From positions 13,281,001 through 13,345,000 of the forward strand of contig NC_079885.1 in assembly GCF_029227915.1 (NCBI RefSeq): 64,000 bases of DNA, written 5' to 3'. Positions within the stretch are counted from its first letter, which is position 1; the number at the start of each line of letters is the position of its first letter. A model generated the notes under the pieces. The model was given only the letters and a program-made list of their open reading frames with translations, did not search any database and was not told where the DNA came from. Of the stretch, positions 1-9,142 are shown in pieces. Made by a program: the position numbers and the translations under genes. The DNA comes from Hydractinia symbiolongicarpus. Its lineage: Eukaryota > Cnidaria > Hydrozoa > Anthoathecata > Hydractiniidae.

Positions 1-125
1 GCCTGGTCATGACGGTTTCTTTCCTCTTCGCCATGCCCACTAAGTTTGCTGAATAAAAAATTTGACCCACTGAACTCTAATGCGTTTATAGCAGCACCCG
101 CTACGAGGACGCCGATTGTTGCCAT
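1..125 (-). CDS. Hypothetical protein with hydrophobic N-terminus, partial (runs off the window start)
   Basis: The ATG is at 123-125 and 41 codons are visible before the sequence ends. The first 16 residues (MATIGVLVAGAAINAL) are hydrophobic and small-residue rich, suggesting a membrane helix or signal anchor. A charged stretch follows (GHGEEERNRHD). The start is immediately preceded by AAAATAA, so the leader reads AATAAATG. It lies 45 bases downstream of the capsid-like gene on the same strand. I recall similar short proteins next to the same capsid-like family in other cnidarian sequences. The function is unknown; a membrane-associated virion protein is one possibility. No break is visible in the part present. 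Confidence 0.55.
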   Translation of the reverse strand, partial: MATIGVLVAGAAINALEFSGSNFLFSKLSGHGEEERNRHDQ

Positions 126-170
126 TTATTTTGTAGATCCAAGACCTACAAAAAAAACATTTTGATGCTC

Positions 171-1449
171 TTAATATTCTACTGAATGAAATCTACCATC
201 CAGGATATTAACCTGACCATCTATTAAGAGATACACATAGCAGCGTATATCCCCAGTACCGTCGGCTTTCTTAGTCATGTGCAACGTTATACCGTCTGAC
301 AATCGTTTTAATGGTCTACCGCTGCCGTGGATTTTATCATCCGGACTTGCTCTGAAATCGACAAACAGCGCATAACGCTCAGTCATGAACTGCCCAATGT
401 TATATCCGAGTCGTGGCTAGTCGTGGGACGATAAAAGACGTTTTCCATGTGATCTTTCGGCAACATCGCGTGGCTATAGAGCTCGTTTGGTTCGCCCTCG
501 ATAGTGACAGAGATTTTTTCAATTTTCGGATTATAAAAGAACTCGTTGGCACCGGCGTAAGCCTTCACTTTCCCCGGGTCTACGAACAACAGTAGGACGC
601 CTTTAAGACTCTTAGCTGGAGTATCAATTTGCAAGTTGTAACCCGTGTCAGATTTTTTCAGGGTCACAGCCTTGCTGCGGAGGATCCTTTCATAGGGCAA
701 CGCGAGACGGGAATACCTTGCGTCATTGCACTTGCCAGATCCTAATTTACAACCTTGTCAAATTCTATGCATATGTTGCTGATCTTGTAGGAGGAATTGG
801 CTGCTTTGGCTGCCGTGATGCCAGACGCTGGGGTTCCGGCATCCTTTATAACGTCACCGTATGGCGCGAAATGCAGGATAAACTGCAGTCTATCATGAAG
901 GCCATGTTGATAAAACGGGAGATCCCTCGTCAATGAGAACATCCCCCCGAGGGGAATACAGAACGTGTTGCCCTATGCCTCGGCTATGGCCTTCTCCTCG
1001 TTGTTCCCGACGTGATCACTGGCCTTGACCTGGAGGCTCCGAATCGTTCCATCGTTAGGATTGATACCCTGAAGGATCATGTTATTGTCCCTATCAAATT
1101 TTGAAATCCAAAGATCACGGTATACTGCAAGCACGTTGTAATCTTGTATGTTTTGTATTTCATTACCATTCAGCGTAACCCGTAAGCTCTGTACCAATGC
1201 TTTGCTGATATTTGATACGATCGTACGCTTGGTGTTTGTACCAGTCAGCTCAAGGTCGAACAGCAAGTTTATTGAGCCGGGGAAAATTACATTATTCTAT
1301 CCAAGGTTGGGGACGTCCACGTACAAATCTTCATTCTGGTTAACTGTGCTGGGTATGTGACTTATCTTCACCCTTTGCCTCTTGCCTTTCATGCCGAGCA
1401 TAATCTTGATTTCCTTGTATGGATTTAGCTTTCCGAATATGTTATCCAT
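171..1449 (-). pseudogene. Capsid-like protein (putative major capsid protein of the Polinton-like element), broken
   Basis: Read from the ATG at 1447-1449 down to the stop at 171-173, about 425 codons. The coding signal continues through two in-frame TAG stops (1297-1299 and 970-972) and two frame changes (about 700-742 and 383-400), so no intact protein can be made. Segments are beta-rich with alternating hydrophobic residues; the C-terminal part contains HGSGRPL and GDIRCYVYLL, which I recall from a widespread cnidarian family. A double jelly-roll capsid role is inference; a structure prediction on intact homologues would decide. It shares a divergent start region with the gene at 1485, and both products begin Met-Asp-Asn. 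Confidence 0.6.
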
Positions 1450-1492
1450 AGTTTATTTATAGCAGTTTGGAGCTGAAATAAACTATGGATAA
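1442..1492. promoter_or_regulatory. Symmetric bidirectional start region (17-bp perfect inverted repeat over both start codons)
   Basis: Positions 1442-1458 and 1476-1492 are perfect reverse complements, separated by 17 bases. Each arm contains the ATG of one divergent gene plus AAATAAACT just upstream of it. The gap between start codons is only 35 bases, so promoter and leader of both genes must be in or near this palindrome. The symmetry is seen directly; the promoter role is inferred. Confidence 0.6.
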
Positions 1493-2724
1493 TCCAGGAT
1501 ATGACTTCACAGAAGAAACAGATATTCAAAACAAAGCCGAGGAGTTCAGCAGTGAGAGCGAGATCCTTCGACCAGAGGATATTCCTGATACAAGCACTAC
1601 GTCTGCAATACGACGTGTCTTCACTGACACAACGACTGCAAGGCATGAATTATTAACATCAAAAGTTGATAGCCTCTACGAAACTCTTAGTGGGGAGCTC
1701 GGTTAACCACTCGCTAGACATTATGATGATTTTGAAATGGATGGTAATAAGCTTACCTACGATGGTGTAGAGCTCACGAAACAAAATGTTGAGTTGAGAG
1801 CCATAGGAGCGATAAAAAAAGCCTTGGGCGCTGGTAGGTTGGAAGCCATGGGATTCGATCAATATTCGACACCCAACAAGGGTAGTAGGAAGATGGCGCA
1901 GGAACTGCTGAATAATATTGATACCATCAATGAAAAGGCTGATGACATCGAGATGCTGCCATTGCTCGAGAATGTTCTTGAAGAAACTAAGAGTCTGATG
2001 GAGAATACTTCCTTTAGTGAGGCTTTGGACGAACGTGAAATAAGGGGGCTTCATTTATATGTTAGAACGCTCCAGGACGACTTAAATAACGTAAAAAGTA
2101 AGATGATATAATATGATAGTGAGCTGTCCAATGCAAATGACAAGATTAAGAGTCTTGAGGCGAAGAAGACTGTGTCCGACGTATCAGAGGAACAGTTAGC
2201 TATCTGGGATAAGGACCTCGATAAGGCCAAGGAAGATCGTGAAAAGCTAAAGGATGATAGAAAGGCGGCAATAGAAGAACATGGTCTCTCTGGAATCAAT
2301 ACCCAGCTCAAGGCGATTAAAGATACACTCATGAAGATAGCTGAAGACGATAAAACCTTGGTCGAAAAACTCAGCATTCTATTCAAAGAACAAGGGATCA
2401 CCATTGCCAGTATCGTATCAGCCGTGGGCTTACTGATATCAACCCTGGTCCTGGCGCTCATGGTTGGTGCGGCAGCAGGTGCGGGAGGAGGTGGTGGTAG
2501 CAAAGGATTCGTTCAAAAACAATTAGAGACACTCGGAAAATTTTTAAAGTACCTTGCTGGCAAAGCGGGAGCTGCCCTCCCAGGGATCATCGGTACCATC
2601 GTATCGTTCTTTTTCCGTGTAGCGTGAGTATATAGCGAGGCATCTGTATTTAGCAATTGTAGGAGCTATAGGGATTGTAGTGACTTATGTGAGTAATAGA
2701 AGGAATAAGGATGGGAAGAGATAG
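1485..2724 (+). pseudogene. Coiled-coil and membrane protein of the Polinton-like element, broken
   Basis: One reading frame runs from ATG 1485 to 2627 with two in-frame TAA stops (1704-1706 and 2109-2111); after a one-base shift near 2624-2627 it continues to a stop at 2722-2724. The first half is acidic and helical. The middle (about 2160-2400) is rich in Glu, Lys and Asp with heptad-like spacing, a likely coiled coil. Then comes a long hydrophobic helix around 2401-2475, a glycine run, a second hydrophobic segment (2540-2620) and a last one (2640-2690) ending in a basic tail. A structural or membrane-fusion role would fit but is not shown. Same phase on both sides of the stops shows it was one gene. 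Confidence 0.6.
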
Positions 2725-2783
2725 TAAGTATGGAACGTTGTGGTAATCCACTAGCTTACCAGACAACTATTACATCTGTTTTT

Positions 2784-3925
2784 TTACCAAATATATGCTA
2801 GAATGACCCCTACTCCTAGCGTGATAACGAGAGCCTTTTTTTCCTCGTGGCCATCAGCTTCCTCTGGGGCGGCTGGTGGGGGATGATGTCCTGATTGTTC
2901 AACCTGGGATACTGACGTTGATGCTTCCTCGGTATGGGCTTGGCAACAGCATGCGGAGCGTTAATATTGGGATTGATACCAATCTTGAAATGGTCCTAAC
3001 TAATCAGGATCTTGTTGTTAAAACCTTGCACATTTCCAATCCTCAGGTTCATATCTGAGGGTATCATATAAACCCCATATGCTACCGAGAAGTCTACCTT
3101 TGACCTCGCGTATCTGAGTACATTCTCAAACTCCGCAATCTCTCGACCTGTACTCGTAGGTCTAATCACCAGCTGTTCAAAGGTCGTCAAGTAAAGCCGC
3201 TGGGCGTCGACAAAACTGCCTTGATTACCGATAATTCCTGATCGCGCGTTGGCTTGGGAATCAAATACGCTTGGGAATCAAATACGCGTAGCATCGTGCA
3301 CTTTGCGATAACTTTTCAATACCAATACGTGTAAGACCCTGACTATTTTCGATTACCCATCTCGAAAATGAATTTTCATCAAAGTAACTAGGTCCTGCAC
3401 CGGGGAAGTCTTTACGAGTAGCTTGCCACGAACTGAAATACTCTCATTTTTCCATTCTTGCTCATTTGCAGATACTCCAAATTCACGTGCTAATTGCTGG
3501 AGCTTTTGATTATTGAAGGGGTTATTCAAAAGATTAAAGCGGGAAGAGCCAGGCAACGATACCTCCAATTCTTCGAGGATCTTCCGAATTTGGAAATAGA
3601 TATGGAATCTATACACAGAGCGAACAAGGGGTAATGGAGACGTTATGTGCTGCATGCTGATACCACAAGCTGATGTTGCAAAAAATACTGCAAAATTCAA
3701 TTGTGTCGACCAAATGCTAAATGGATGAGTACTCCATTCATCAACCGGCGGGTTAGCATGGAAAACATAGTCCACAAAGATATCGGGAAATCTTACTTCA
3801 AATGACGAGCCCTTCGCGTCTATTACTATATCCTGCACTATAATATCCGAGCTCTTTAACTGCTCCAGGTACCTGCCATGATTAGGGTCATACTTTGCCT
3901 GTAGGTTGTACGAATATATGTTCAT
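2784..3925 (-). pseudogene. Virion-type protein with C-terminal membrane anchor, broken
   Basis: ATG at 3923-3925. The first 190 codons are open to a TAA at 3353-3355; homologous coding signal resumes in other frames through 2996-3340 and ends with a hydrophobic segment (residues ALVITLGVGVILAYIW) before a stop at 2784-2786. Frame changes occur near 3354 and at a 17-bp tandem duplication (3253-3286), and there is an in-frame stop at 2996-2998. A proline-rich acidic linker precedes the anchor. I recall the N-terminal part (DPNHGRYLEQL) as a conserved cnidarian family without assigned function. Its start lies only 16 bases from the divergent gene at 3942, so the pair is probably co-regulated. 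Confidence 0.55.
3253..3286. repeat. 17-bp tandem duplication inside the gene at 2784-3925
   Basis: The 17 bases at 3253-3269 are repeated exactly at 3270-3286. Because 17 is not a multiple of three, this duplication shifts the reading frame of the minus-strand gene and is one visible cause of its inactivation. The copies are identical, so the event is recent relative to the other lesions or has been preserved by chance. Confidence 0.9.
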
Positions 3926-3944
3926 CTTTTTTTAAAGAAAGATG
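3923..3944. promoter_or_regulatory. Near-palindromic divergent start region
   Basis: Twenty-two bases from the ATG of the minus gene (3923-3925) to the ATG of the plus gene (3942-3944) form an imperfect palindrome: CATCTTT on the left mirrors AAAGATG on the right, with 10 of 11 positions symmetric. Both leaders therefore read TTTAAA(A/G)AAAGATG. It parallels the longer palindrome at 1442-1492. Confidence 0.55.
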
Positions 3945-4610
3945 CGACAGCTATATGTAACAAATATAGATAAGCCTACGATTTTTGAAGATTACCTAGG
4001 GCAGAACACGAGTATAGTCCTTAAATCCATCACTATACGCCCTACATGGCTGAATCTCTACAGCAACAACGATTTTACAATACGCAAAGTAGGACCTGAT
4101 CAGACGGTTCTTCGCATTGAAATCATGAACGGCCTGTATAAGATTGAAGATATCGCGGCCATCGTCAACAGTCAGGCAGAGGGCAAGATTAAGCTGTTTG
4201 TCCTAAAAAATGGACTATGCAGGCTCCGTGTCAGTAATGGATATACGGTAGTGATTCATAGAGAACTGCAAGAGCTCTTGGGTCTACCCTACGATCCTGC
4301 AAAAAAATACTACACCGCCGGTGATTACGATGAATTCTACAAGACTTATGTTTATCAACGACTGAGGCTTGTTTGCCCTCAGCTAGATGAGAATGATTGC
4401 CTATTGGACGGTAAAAAATCAAAAATTCTAGCCGTACTTCCAACAAAAGAAAATACATGGGGAGATATGTTGACATGGACTTTTGACACTCCTGTTTATC
4501 TTCCTTTGAAAGAATCCACGGATCGTCTCGAGTTCATGCTGACGGACGAACATCATCATGATAAGTACGTATCATTTTTAGGAATTACAATACACTTGCT
4601 CATAGAATAA
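3942..4610 (+). CDS. Conserved virion-type protein of the Polinton-like element (candidate minor capsid or penton-like), intact
   Basis: A complete 222-residue frame, with the ATG only 16 bases from the divergent gene and the stop directly abutting the next ATG. The sequence is dominated by short alternating hydrophobic stretches (for example SIVLKSITIRP, TVLRIEIMNG, KYVSFLGITIHL) typical of beta-sandwich proteins, with no signal peptide or membrane segment. I recall it as a conserved cnidarian multi-copy family. A single jelly-roll penton or minor capsid role is inference from size, beta content and neighbourhood. It is the longest gene of the cluster without any lesion, which stands out because most of its neighbours are broken. 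Confidence 0.6.
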   Translation: MRQLYVTNIDKPTIFEDYLGQNTSIVLKSITIRPTWLNLYSNNDFTIRKVGPDQTVLRIEIMNGLYKIEDIAAIVNSQAEGKIKLFVLKNGLCRLRVSNGYTVVIHRELQELLGLPYDPAKKYYTAGDYDEFYKTYVYQRLRLVCPQLDENDCLLDGKKSKILAVLPTKENTWGDMLTWTFDTPVYLPLKESTDRLEFMLTDEHHHDKYVSFLGITIHLLIE

Positions 4611-5257
4611 ATGAATAATGATGATGTTATGAAGCTATATCCTTCATTACCATCGAGTGCTCCAGATCATGAAAATGAGGGGCATGTGTATCGATTAAAG
4701 AAAATAGAGGAAACAGAACAGTTTCTACGAAATGAGGTAAAACAACGTGAAAAGCTTTCGAAAAAATTTGGAATGCATGGGACTTGGGTACACTACATGG
4801 ATCATGGATTACTCGCAATAAGTGTGATCACGAGCGGTGTTGGTATTGCGAGTATGTTATCGGGAATCGGTGTACCACTCGCCGTGGCAATGGGTGGGAT
4901 CAGCATTGCCGTTGGATTGGGGCAGACGGCCTTAAAACAAGGGGGTAAGAAATTGAACTATAAACGTAAGAAACATGATTCAATAAGACTCCTTGCAGAG
5001 ACTAAGCGGAATTCAATAGTTGATTTGATATCAAGGGCGATCGAAAATGGAGTGATAAGTGATTATGAATTTCACTAATAAACCAAGAGAAGCAAAAATA
5101 TATGCTGCTAAAGGAGCAGATTCGTCAACGCACGAAAAAAATAGTGGAGACGATCAATGAACAAGAGAGACAGGCACTTGTCGCCAAAGGTCGCGATGAG
5201 GCAAGAGTAGAAATCTTAAAAAACTTGCAGTCTGCTCAATATTTCAGCGGTACTTAG
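4611..5257 (+). pseudogene. Two-helix membrane protein of the Polinton-like element, one frameshift
   Basis: The ATG follows the upstream stop with no gap; the leader GAATAAATG lies within that gene's 3' end. The first 155 codons are open to 5076-5078: a charged, helical N-terminus, then two hydrophobic helices rich in Gly, Ser and Ile (about residues 66-110), then a basic loop (KKLNYKRKKHD). After a one-base shift at about 5073-5075 a helical, charged C-terminus continues in another frame to a stop at 5255-5257. I recall this C-terminal pattern as part of the family, so the gene is a frameshifted version of a roughly 215-residue protein. Function unknown; membrane association is likely. Confidence 0.6.
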
Positions 5258-5298
5258 AGGCACCACCTAAATATTTATAATGTATTGTTAACATCACA

Positions 5299-5568
5299 TT
5301 ATACAACGCCAAGCCCTTCACCGGTATCTTTATCGATCATGAAATCTCCTTCATAAAATATTGTTCCTTTCTGTTTTGCCTCGAGGCCTCTGATGTACTC
5401 GTCCAATATTTTCATAGCTGTGAATTCTAGGCATGGCTTGCAATGAGGCCCAAGTGTTTGCGTTGCGGTATCCTTATATTTTATCTTGCTAATTGCGGCC
5501 ATAATTTCAGCCTTCTTCATAGTGGAGTAACCACTTATTTCCAGCTCTCTGGCTTTTAAATCATTCAT
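5299..5568 (-). CDS. Small protein with SAP-like N-terminal helix pair
   Basis: A complete 89-residue frame convergent with the gene ending at 5257. The leader AAATAAACATG matches the motif before other genes of the cluster. Residues 1-28 (LKARELEISGYSTMKKAEIM) resemble the LEM/SAP fold pattern L-x-x-x-E-L-x-x-x-G-Y-S-x-x-K-K-A-E-I, so DNA binding is possible but unproven. A CKPC pair at about residues 43-46 could bind metal or form a disulfide. No membrane segment. It is the last gene on the right side of the element remnant. Confidence 0.5.
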   Translation of the reverse strand: MNDLKARELEISGYSTMKKAEIMAAISKIKYKDTATQTLGPHCKPCLEFTAMKILDEYIRGLEAKQKGTIFYEGDFMIDKDTGEGLGVV

Positions 5569-6206
5569 GTTTATTTGTATACAACATTAATATACAAAAA
5601 TCTATCAAGTTTTAACTATACTACAACGAATGGTTCTTCGTCGTCATCTGAATTAATAAGGTGCAAAAGTAAAAAGTCACAAACAGACAGACAGACAGAA
5701 GCTTCGTACTATTATAGAAAAAAGCCGTTAACCGTTAAAGATGGCGGCACGAAAACATAAACAAGAAACCGAAAGTAATTAATTAGTAAACACATCTACG
5801 CGAAACTTGTGTTAAGACACGAAACGGGTTTCAAAAGATTAACAAATTAATAATCACTTACTTCTTGACATTGTTGACTGCTGTTTAAACTGGAATTCAT
5901 GGTATAATTGACACACGGCTTACATCCAACACAACGCTGAAAAGACTTTACGCAATTAAAGATTTGTTTTGTTTAAAGATTTGCTTTAAAAGGGCACCCT
6001 CCTCATCGGGGACCTCTTAGGTAAGCCAGTAAATTTAAAATTTATTCTTATCTGACAGTTGGTGTTTGCGAAGAGTGTTTGGTATCAAATTTAAGATTTA
6101 AAGAAGGCGCATTATAAAGGCACCCTCCTTATCAGGGTCCTTTGAGGTAGGAGAGAAATTAGTTTTAGTGTATTTGTTTTGCGTCTATCGATTGTACTGA
6201 AACAGC
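5569..6206. other. Spacer: end of viral remnant, (ACAG)n-associated repeat, leader of the non-LTR element
   Basis: Contains a short (ACAG)n run at about 5680-5700 followed by a TACTATTATAGAA motif that recurs near 13960 and 15150, suggesting a dispersed repeat end. The second half (from about 5990) is taken as the leader of the retrotransposon starting at 6207. No gene seen. Confidence 0.4.
5992..6151 (+). repeat. Two direct-repeat units in the leader of the non-LTR element
   Basis: Two diverged copies of a GGCACCCTCCT(C/T)ATC core at 5992-6023 and 6119-6151, about 126 bases apart, each followed by a CCT...AG-GTA string. Their place directly upstream of the first open frame suggests promoter monomers or structured leader RNA, as found in some LINE 5' regions. 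Role inferred. Confidence 0.45.
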
Positions 6207-6635
6207 ATGGATGGAATGATTAAACGATTATTTTATAATGATCAACCACCACCACAAGACAATGATTCTGAGGAAAGAAAAACAAGTTTGGGTGAAAATT
6301 CTATGGTTGAAAAAGGAAATCAATCTTCTGGAAACACTGCTATACCCAACACAAAATGGTTTGAAAACTACAATTGCACGCATTGTGAGAAGAAATGCAA
6401 GAGTTCCTCTGGACTTAAATTGCATTTGAAAGCCCGTAAACGAAACCTGGTGATAAAAAACCCAGAAAATACAAGGAAAATTAAAGAAGTCATTGCAGGT
6501 GTGTCTTTAACGGAAACTTCAAAAAAGGAAAACATTAAATTGAAGTCAACAACGCAAAGCTCAGGTGTCAAAACTTTGGAAAATCATTACAAAACCACTG
6601 TTATAAATAGAAATCAAGCACAAATCAAGATTTAG
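6207..6635 (+). pseudogene. N-terminal part of the LINE protein with C2H2-like zinc finger
   Basis: A 142-codon frame starting at ATG 6207. Around residue 55 it has CTHCEKKC followed by LKLHLKA, a C-x2-C-x12-H finger whose last ligand is not clearly His, so it may be weakened. Such fingers bind target DNA at the N-terminus of R2- and NeSL-type proteins. The rest is Lys/Thr/Ser-rich and low complexity. The same frame continues past the stop into the reverse transcriptase part. Confidence 0.6.
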
Positions 6636-6710
6636 GGTGATCATACGTTAGATGACGTGATACAAATCTTCAATGCCGCGTACGACGAAGTTGTGCACTG
6701 AAGAAGAAAC

Positions 6711-8725
6711 TTGTTTTTACTACCAACAGGTGCAGCAGGGAAGAGATATATTACTGAAACAATAAGACTCATAGAGATCTGGAACCAACAAGTAGATTTA
6801 TTAAAGGGGATTTCTATCAAAGCAGTTATGACGATGCCGATGCTTCTACTACAAAAACCATCATACAAGTCCAAAGCGAAGGATCACTCTGAATGTCTTA
6901 ACCGTAGATTAAATCTCTGTGTGGAAGGAAGATTCGATGATTTGATGAGAGAATCGAGGACTATACAATCTAAAATCCCAAAACCAAATTCCCTGAATAC
7001 TCCAGAGCAGTGCGCTAAAAATCTCGCAAAACTAATGCTTCAAGGAAAGATACATGCTGCACTAAGATTATTGGATGATAAGATGTCTGGTGGAGTACTG
7101 GATCTAACTGATGAGACACTCCAAGAACTGAGGTTGAAACATCCAAATCCTGTTGACGCTGATGAATCTGTGCTTCTCAAAGGGGAAATCCCATTTATCG
7201 ATCCTGCTATTTACAACAACATAGATGAAACAACAATATTGAAAGCCGCACTTCGTACAAAAGGTTCAGCAGGACCGTCAGGAATGAATTCAGATGGCTG
7301 GAGACGTATATTAGTGTCAAAGAATTTTGGAAAGATCGGCGTGGAATTGAGATCATCTTTGGCTCGGTTCGCGAAAAATCTTTGTACAACTGCATTTGAT
7401 CACACAGAAGGCAATTCACTGGAAGCATACATCGCTTGTAGGTTAATACCACTAGATAAGAAACCTGGTGTGCGGCCTATCGGTGTGGGGGAGGTTCTTC
7501 GAAGGGTGATTGGAAAGTCCATAATATCAGTAATCAAACCGGAAATACTTGAAAGCGCTGGTTCTCTCCAATTACGTGCTGGTCTACCTTCTGGATGTGA
7601 GGCAGCTGCTCATGCCATGACAACAATTTTTGAAGAAGAAGGAACAGACGCATTACTTTTAGTAGATGCTACGAATGCTTTTAACTCACTTAATCGGAAA
7701 GTGCTACTTCATAATATCCGATACATATGTCCAGCTATGTCTACGTATATACAAAATTGTTATAGCTCACCATCGAGGCTGTTTGTTATGGATGGGAAAA
7801 AATATTATCGGCAGAAGGAACAACTCAAGGTGACCCGTTCGCTATGCCAGCTTATGCAGTTGGAATTGTTCCTCTTTTCCCGCTGTCGAAGAATGACGTG
7901 GAAGATAGAAAGTTGAACATAACTCACTGCGCTTATGCTGATGATCTGGGAGGTGCCGGAAAAATATTTGAATTAAGAGAATGGTGGGATAAAGTTGAGC
8001 ATTATGGTCCATTATTCGGCTATTATCCTAAAGCATCAAAATCATGGTTAATAGTAAAGGATGAACAAAAATTAGTAGCTGATGATGTCTTCAGTGACAC
8101 GGAGATAAACATCACTACAGTTGGAAATAAATATCATGGCAGCTTTATAGGTACACAAGATGAGAAAGAAAGGTACATCATTGGGTTGGTAAATGAATGG
8201 ATTGTTCAGATAAAGAAGTTAGCTAAAATTGCACTTTTTCAACCACACGCTGCCTATGCTGCTTACATAAGTGGATTTCAACACAAATTTAACTATTTTA
8301 TCCGGACACTTGGGGATATGAGCAAGTATATCAAAGTACTGGACGATGTTATCGACAATACATTGATCCCAGCATTGACAGAGGGACATAAATGTACCGA
8401 AAACGAGAGAATATTACTGAGTTTACCAATTCGCTATGGTGGTATGGGAATTGTGATATTAGTCGAATCATCAAAGAGAGAACATGAAAATTCTGTTGAA
8501 ATGACAAAACAACTAGCAGAAAGAATTAAACTACAGCAAACGTCTTATAAATTTGACAAACAGTTACACAATAATATCAAAAGCAAAATCCCTAAACAGA
8601 AACAAATGTTGCATAACGAAAAGCTGAAAGAAATTCGCCAACGCATGACGAATGAGCAATTACGAGCAAATGATTTGGCGACAATGAAAGGTGCTTCAAG
8701 TTGGTTGTCAGCACTCCCAATATAA
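6711..8725 (+). pseudogene. Reverse transcriptase domain of the non-LTR element
   Basis: Seen in order: GPSGMNSDGW, RLIPLDKKPGVRPIGVGE, LRAGLPSGCEAAAH, ALLLVDATNAFNSLNR (RT motif A), a QGDPFAMPAYA turn in the next frame, and CAYADDLGGAG (motif C, YADD). The frame changes near 7830, just before the QGDP motif, splitting the domain into 6711-7916 and 7844-8725. The thumb region ends in WLSALPI before an in-frame TAA. It would make cDNA from element RNA at the nicked target; it cannot be active as it stands. Confidence 0.85.
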
Positions 8726-8773
8726 TCTGAGAATTATGCACTCAACAAAAGAGAGTTTTATGATGCCATACGA

Positions 8774-9142
8774 ATGAGATATCGGTGGGATTTGAAGTTC
8801 CTACCAACAATTTGTGTCTGTGGAAAACGCTTCACGATTGACCATGCTATGTCATGTGTCAAGGGTGGCTATATTCATCAACGTCACGACGAATTAAGAG
8901 ATACTTTGGCAAAAATATCTGAAGAGATTTCCAATGATGTAGAAACAGAACCGCATTTACAACAACTGACTGGAGAAAAATTAAGCAATTCTGCAAACTC
9001 CACAGATGAAGCTAGACTCGACATTAGCGTTAGAGGATTCTGGCAACGAGGTCAACGAGCATTTTTTGACGTAAGGGTATTTAACCCATTCGCTTTGACA
9101 TACCTCAATCAGAAAGTTGAACATCGTGAAATGTCTTTTTAG
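8774..9142 (+). pseudogene. CCHC motif and restriction-like endonuclease of the non-LTR element, truncated
   Basis: Same phase as the upstream RT frame, separated by one stop codon. It has CVCGKRFTIDHAMSCVKGG, a C-x-C-x7-H-x4-C cluster, then RHDELRD and TEP, then EARLDISVRGF and AFFDVRVFNP, matching the PD-(D/E)XK-type core of restriction-like endonucleases in R2-like elements. Homologues I recall continue well past the FNP motif; here the frame ends 18 codons later, so the extreme C-terminus is missing or shifted. Confidence 0.75.

Larger units (their letters stand above)
1..5580. mobile_element. Polinton/Maverick-like endogenous virus remnant, virion gene block
   Basis: Seven tightly packed genes on both strands, separated by 0 to about 60 bases, unlike the rest of the window. 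Seen: two divergent pairs (starts 1449/1485 and 3925/3942), short A-rich leaders before start codons, and products with capsid-like beta-rich sequence, coiled coils and membrane segments. I recall these protein families as multi-copy uncharacterised proteins of cnidarian genomes; assignment to Polinton-like viruses is inference from gene content and compactness. Four of the six complete genes carry stops or frameshifts, so this is an old copy. The left end lies outside the window. No terminal inverted repeat was identified on the right, which I place near 5580. Confidence 0.6.
6207..9142 (+). mobile_element. Non-LTR retrotransposon with restriction-like endonuclease (R2/NeSL-like layout), degraded
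   Basis: The order zinc finger, reverse transcriptase, then CCHC plus endonuclease, with no apurinic endonuclease upstream, is the layout of LINEs that carry a restriction-like endonuclease. One long protein can be followed through stops at 6633-6635, about 6699-6701 and 8723-8725 and one frameshift near 7830. The exact clade is not assigned; a phylogeny of the RT domain would settle it. The C-terminus appears truncated after 9142. No target-site duplication was identified. Confidence 0.75.

Noticed and set aside
413-936. Plus-strand frames over the capsid-like gene
   Set aside because: Antisense shadows; the minus strand keeps a consistent protein across its breaks.
2876-3058. Plus-strand frame opposite the gene at 2784-3925
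   Set aside because: Shadow of the minus-strand coding sequence, which has recognisable family blocks and a C-terminal anchor.
5992-6151. Possible spliced-leader RNA genes (AG followed by GTAAG, repeated units)
   Set aside because: No convincing Sm site or three-hairpin layout; position directly before the LINE frame is better explained as its leader.
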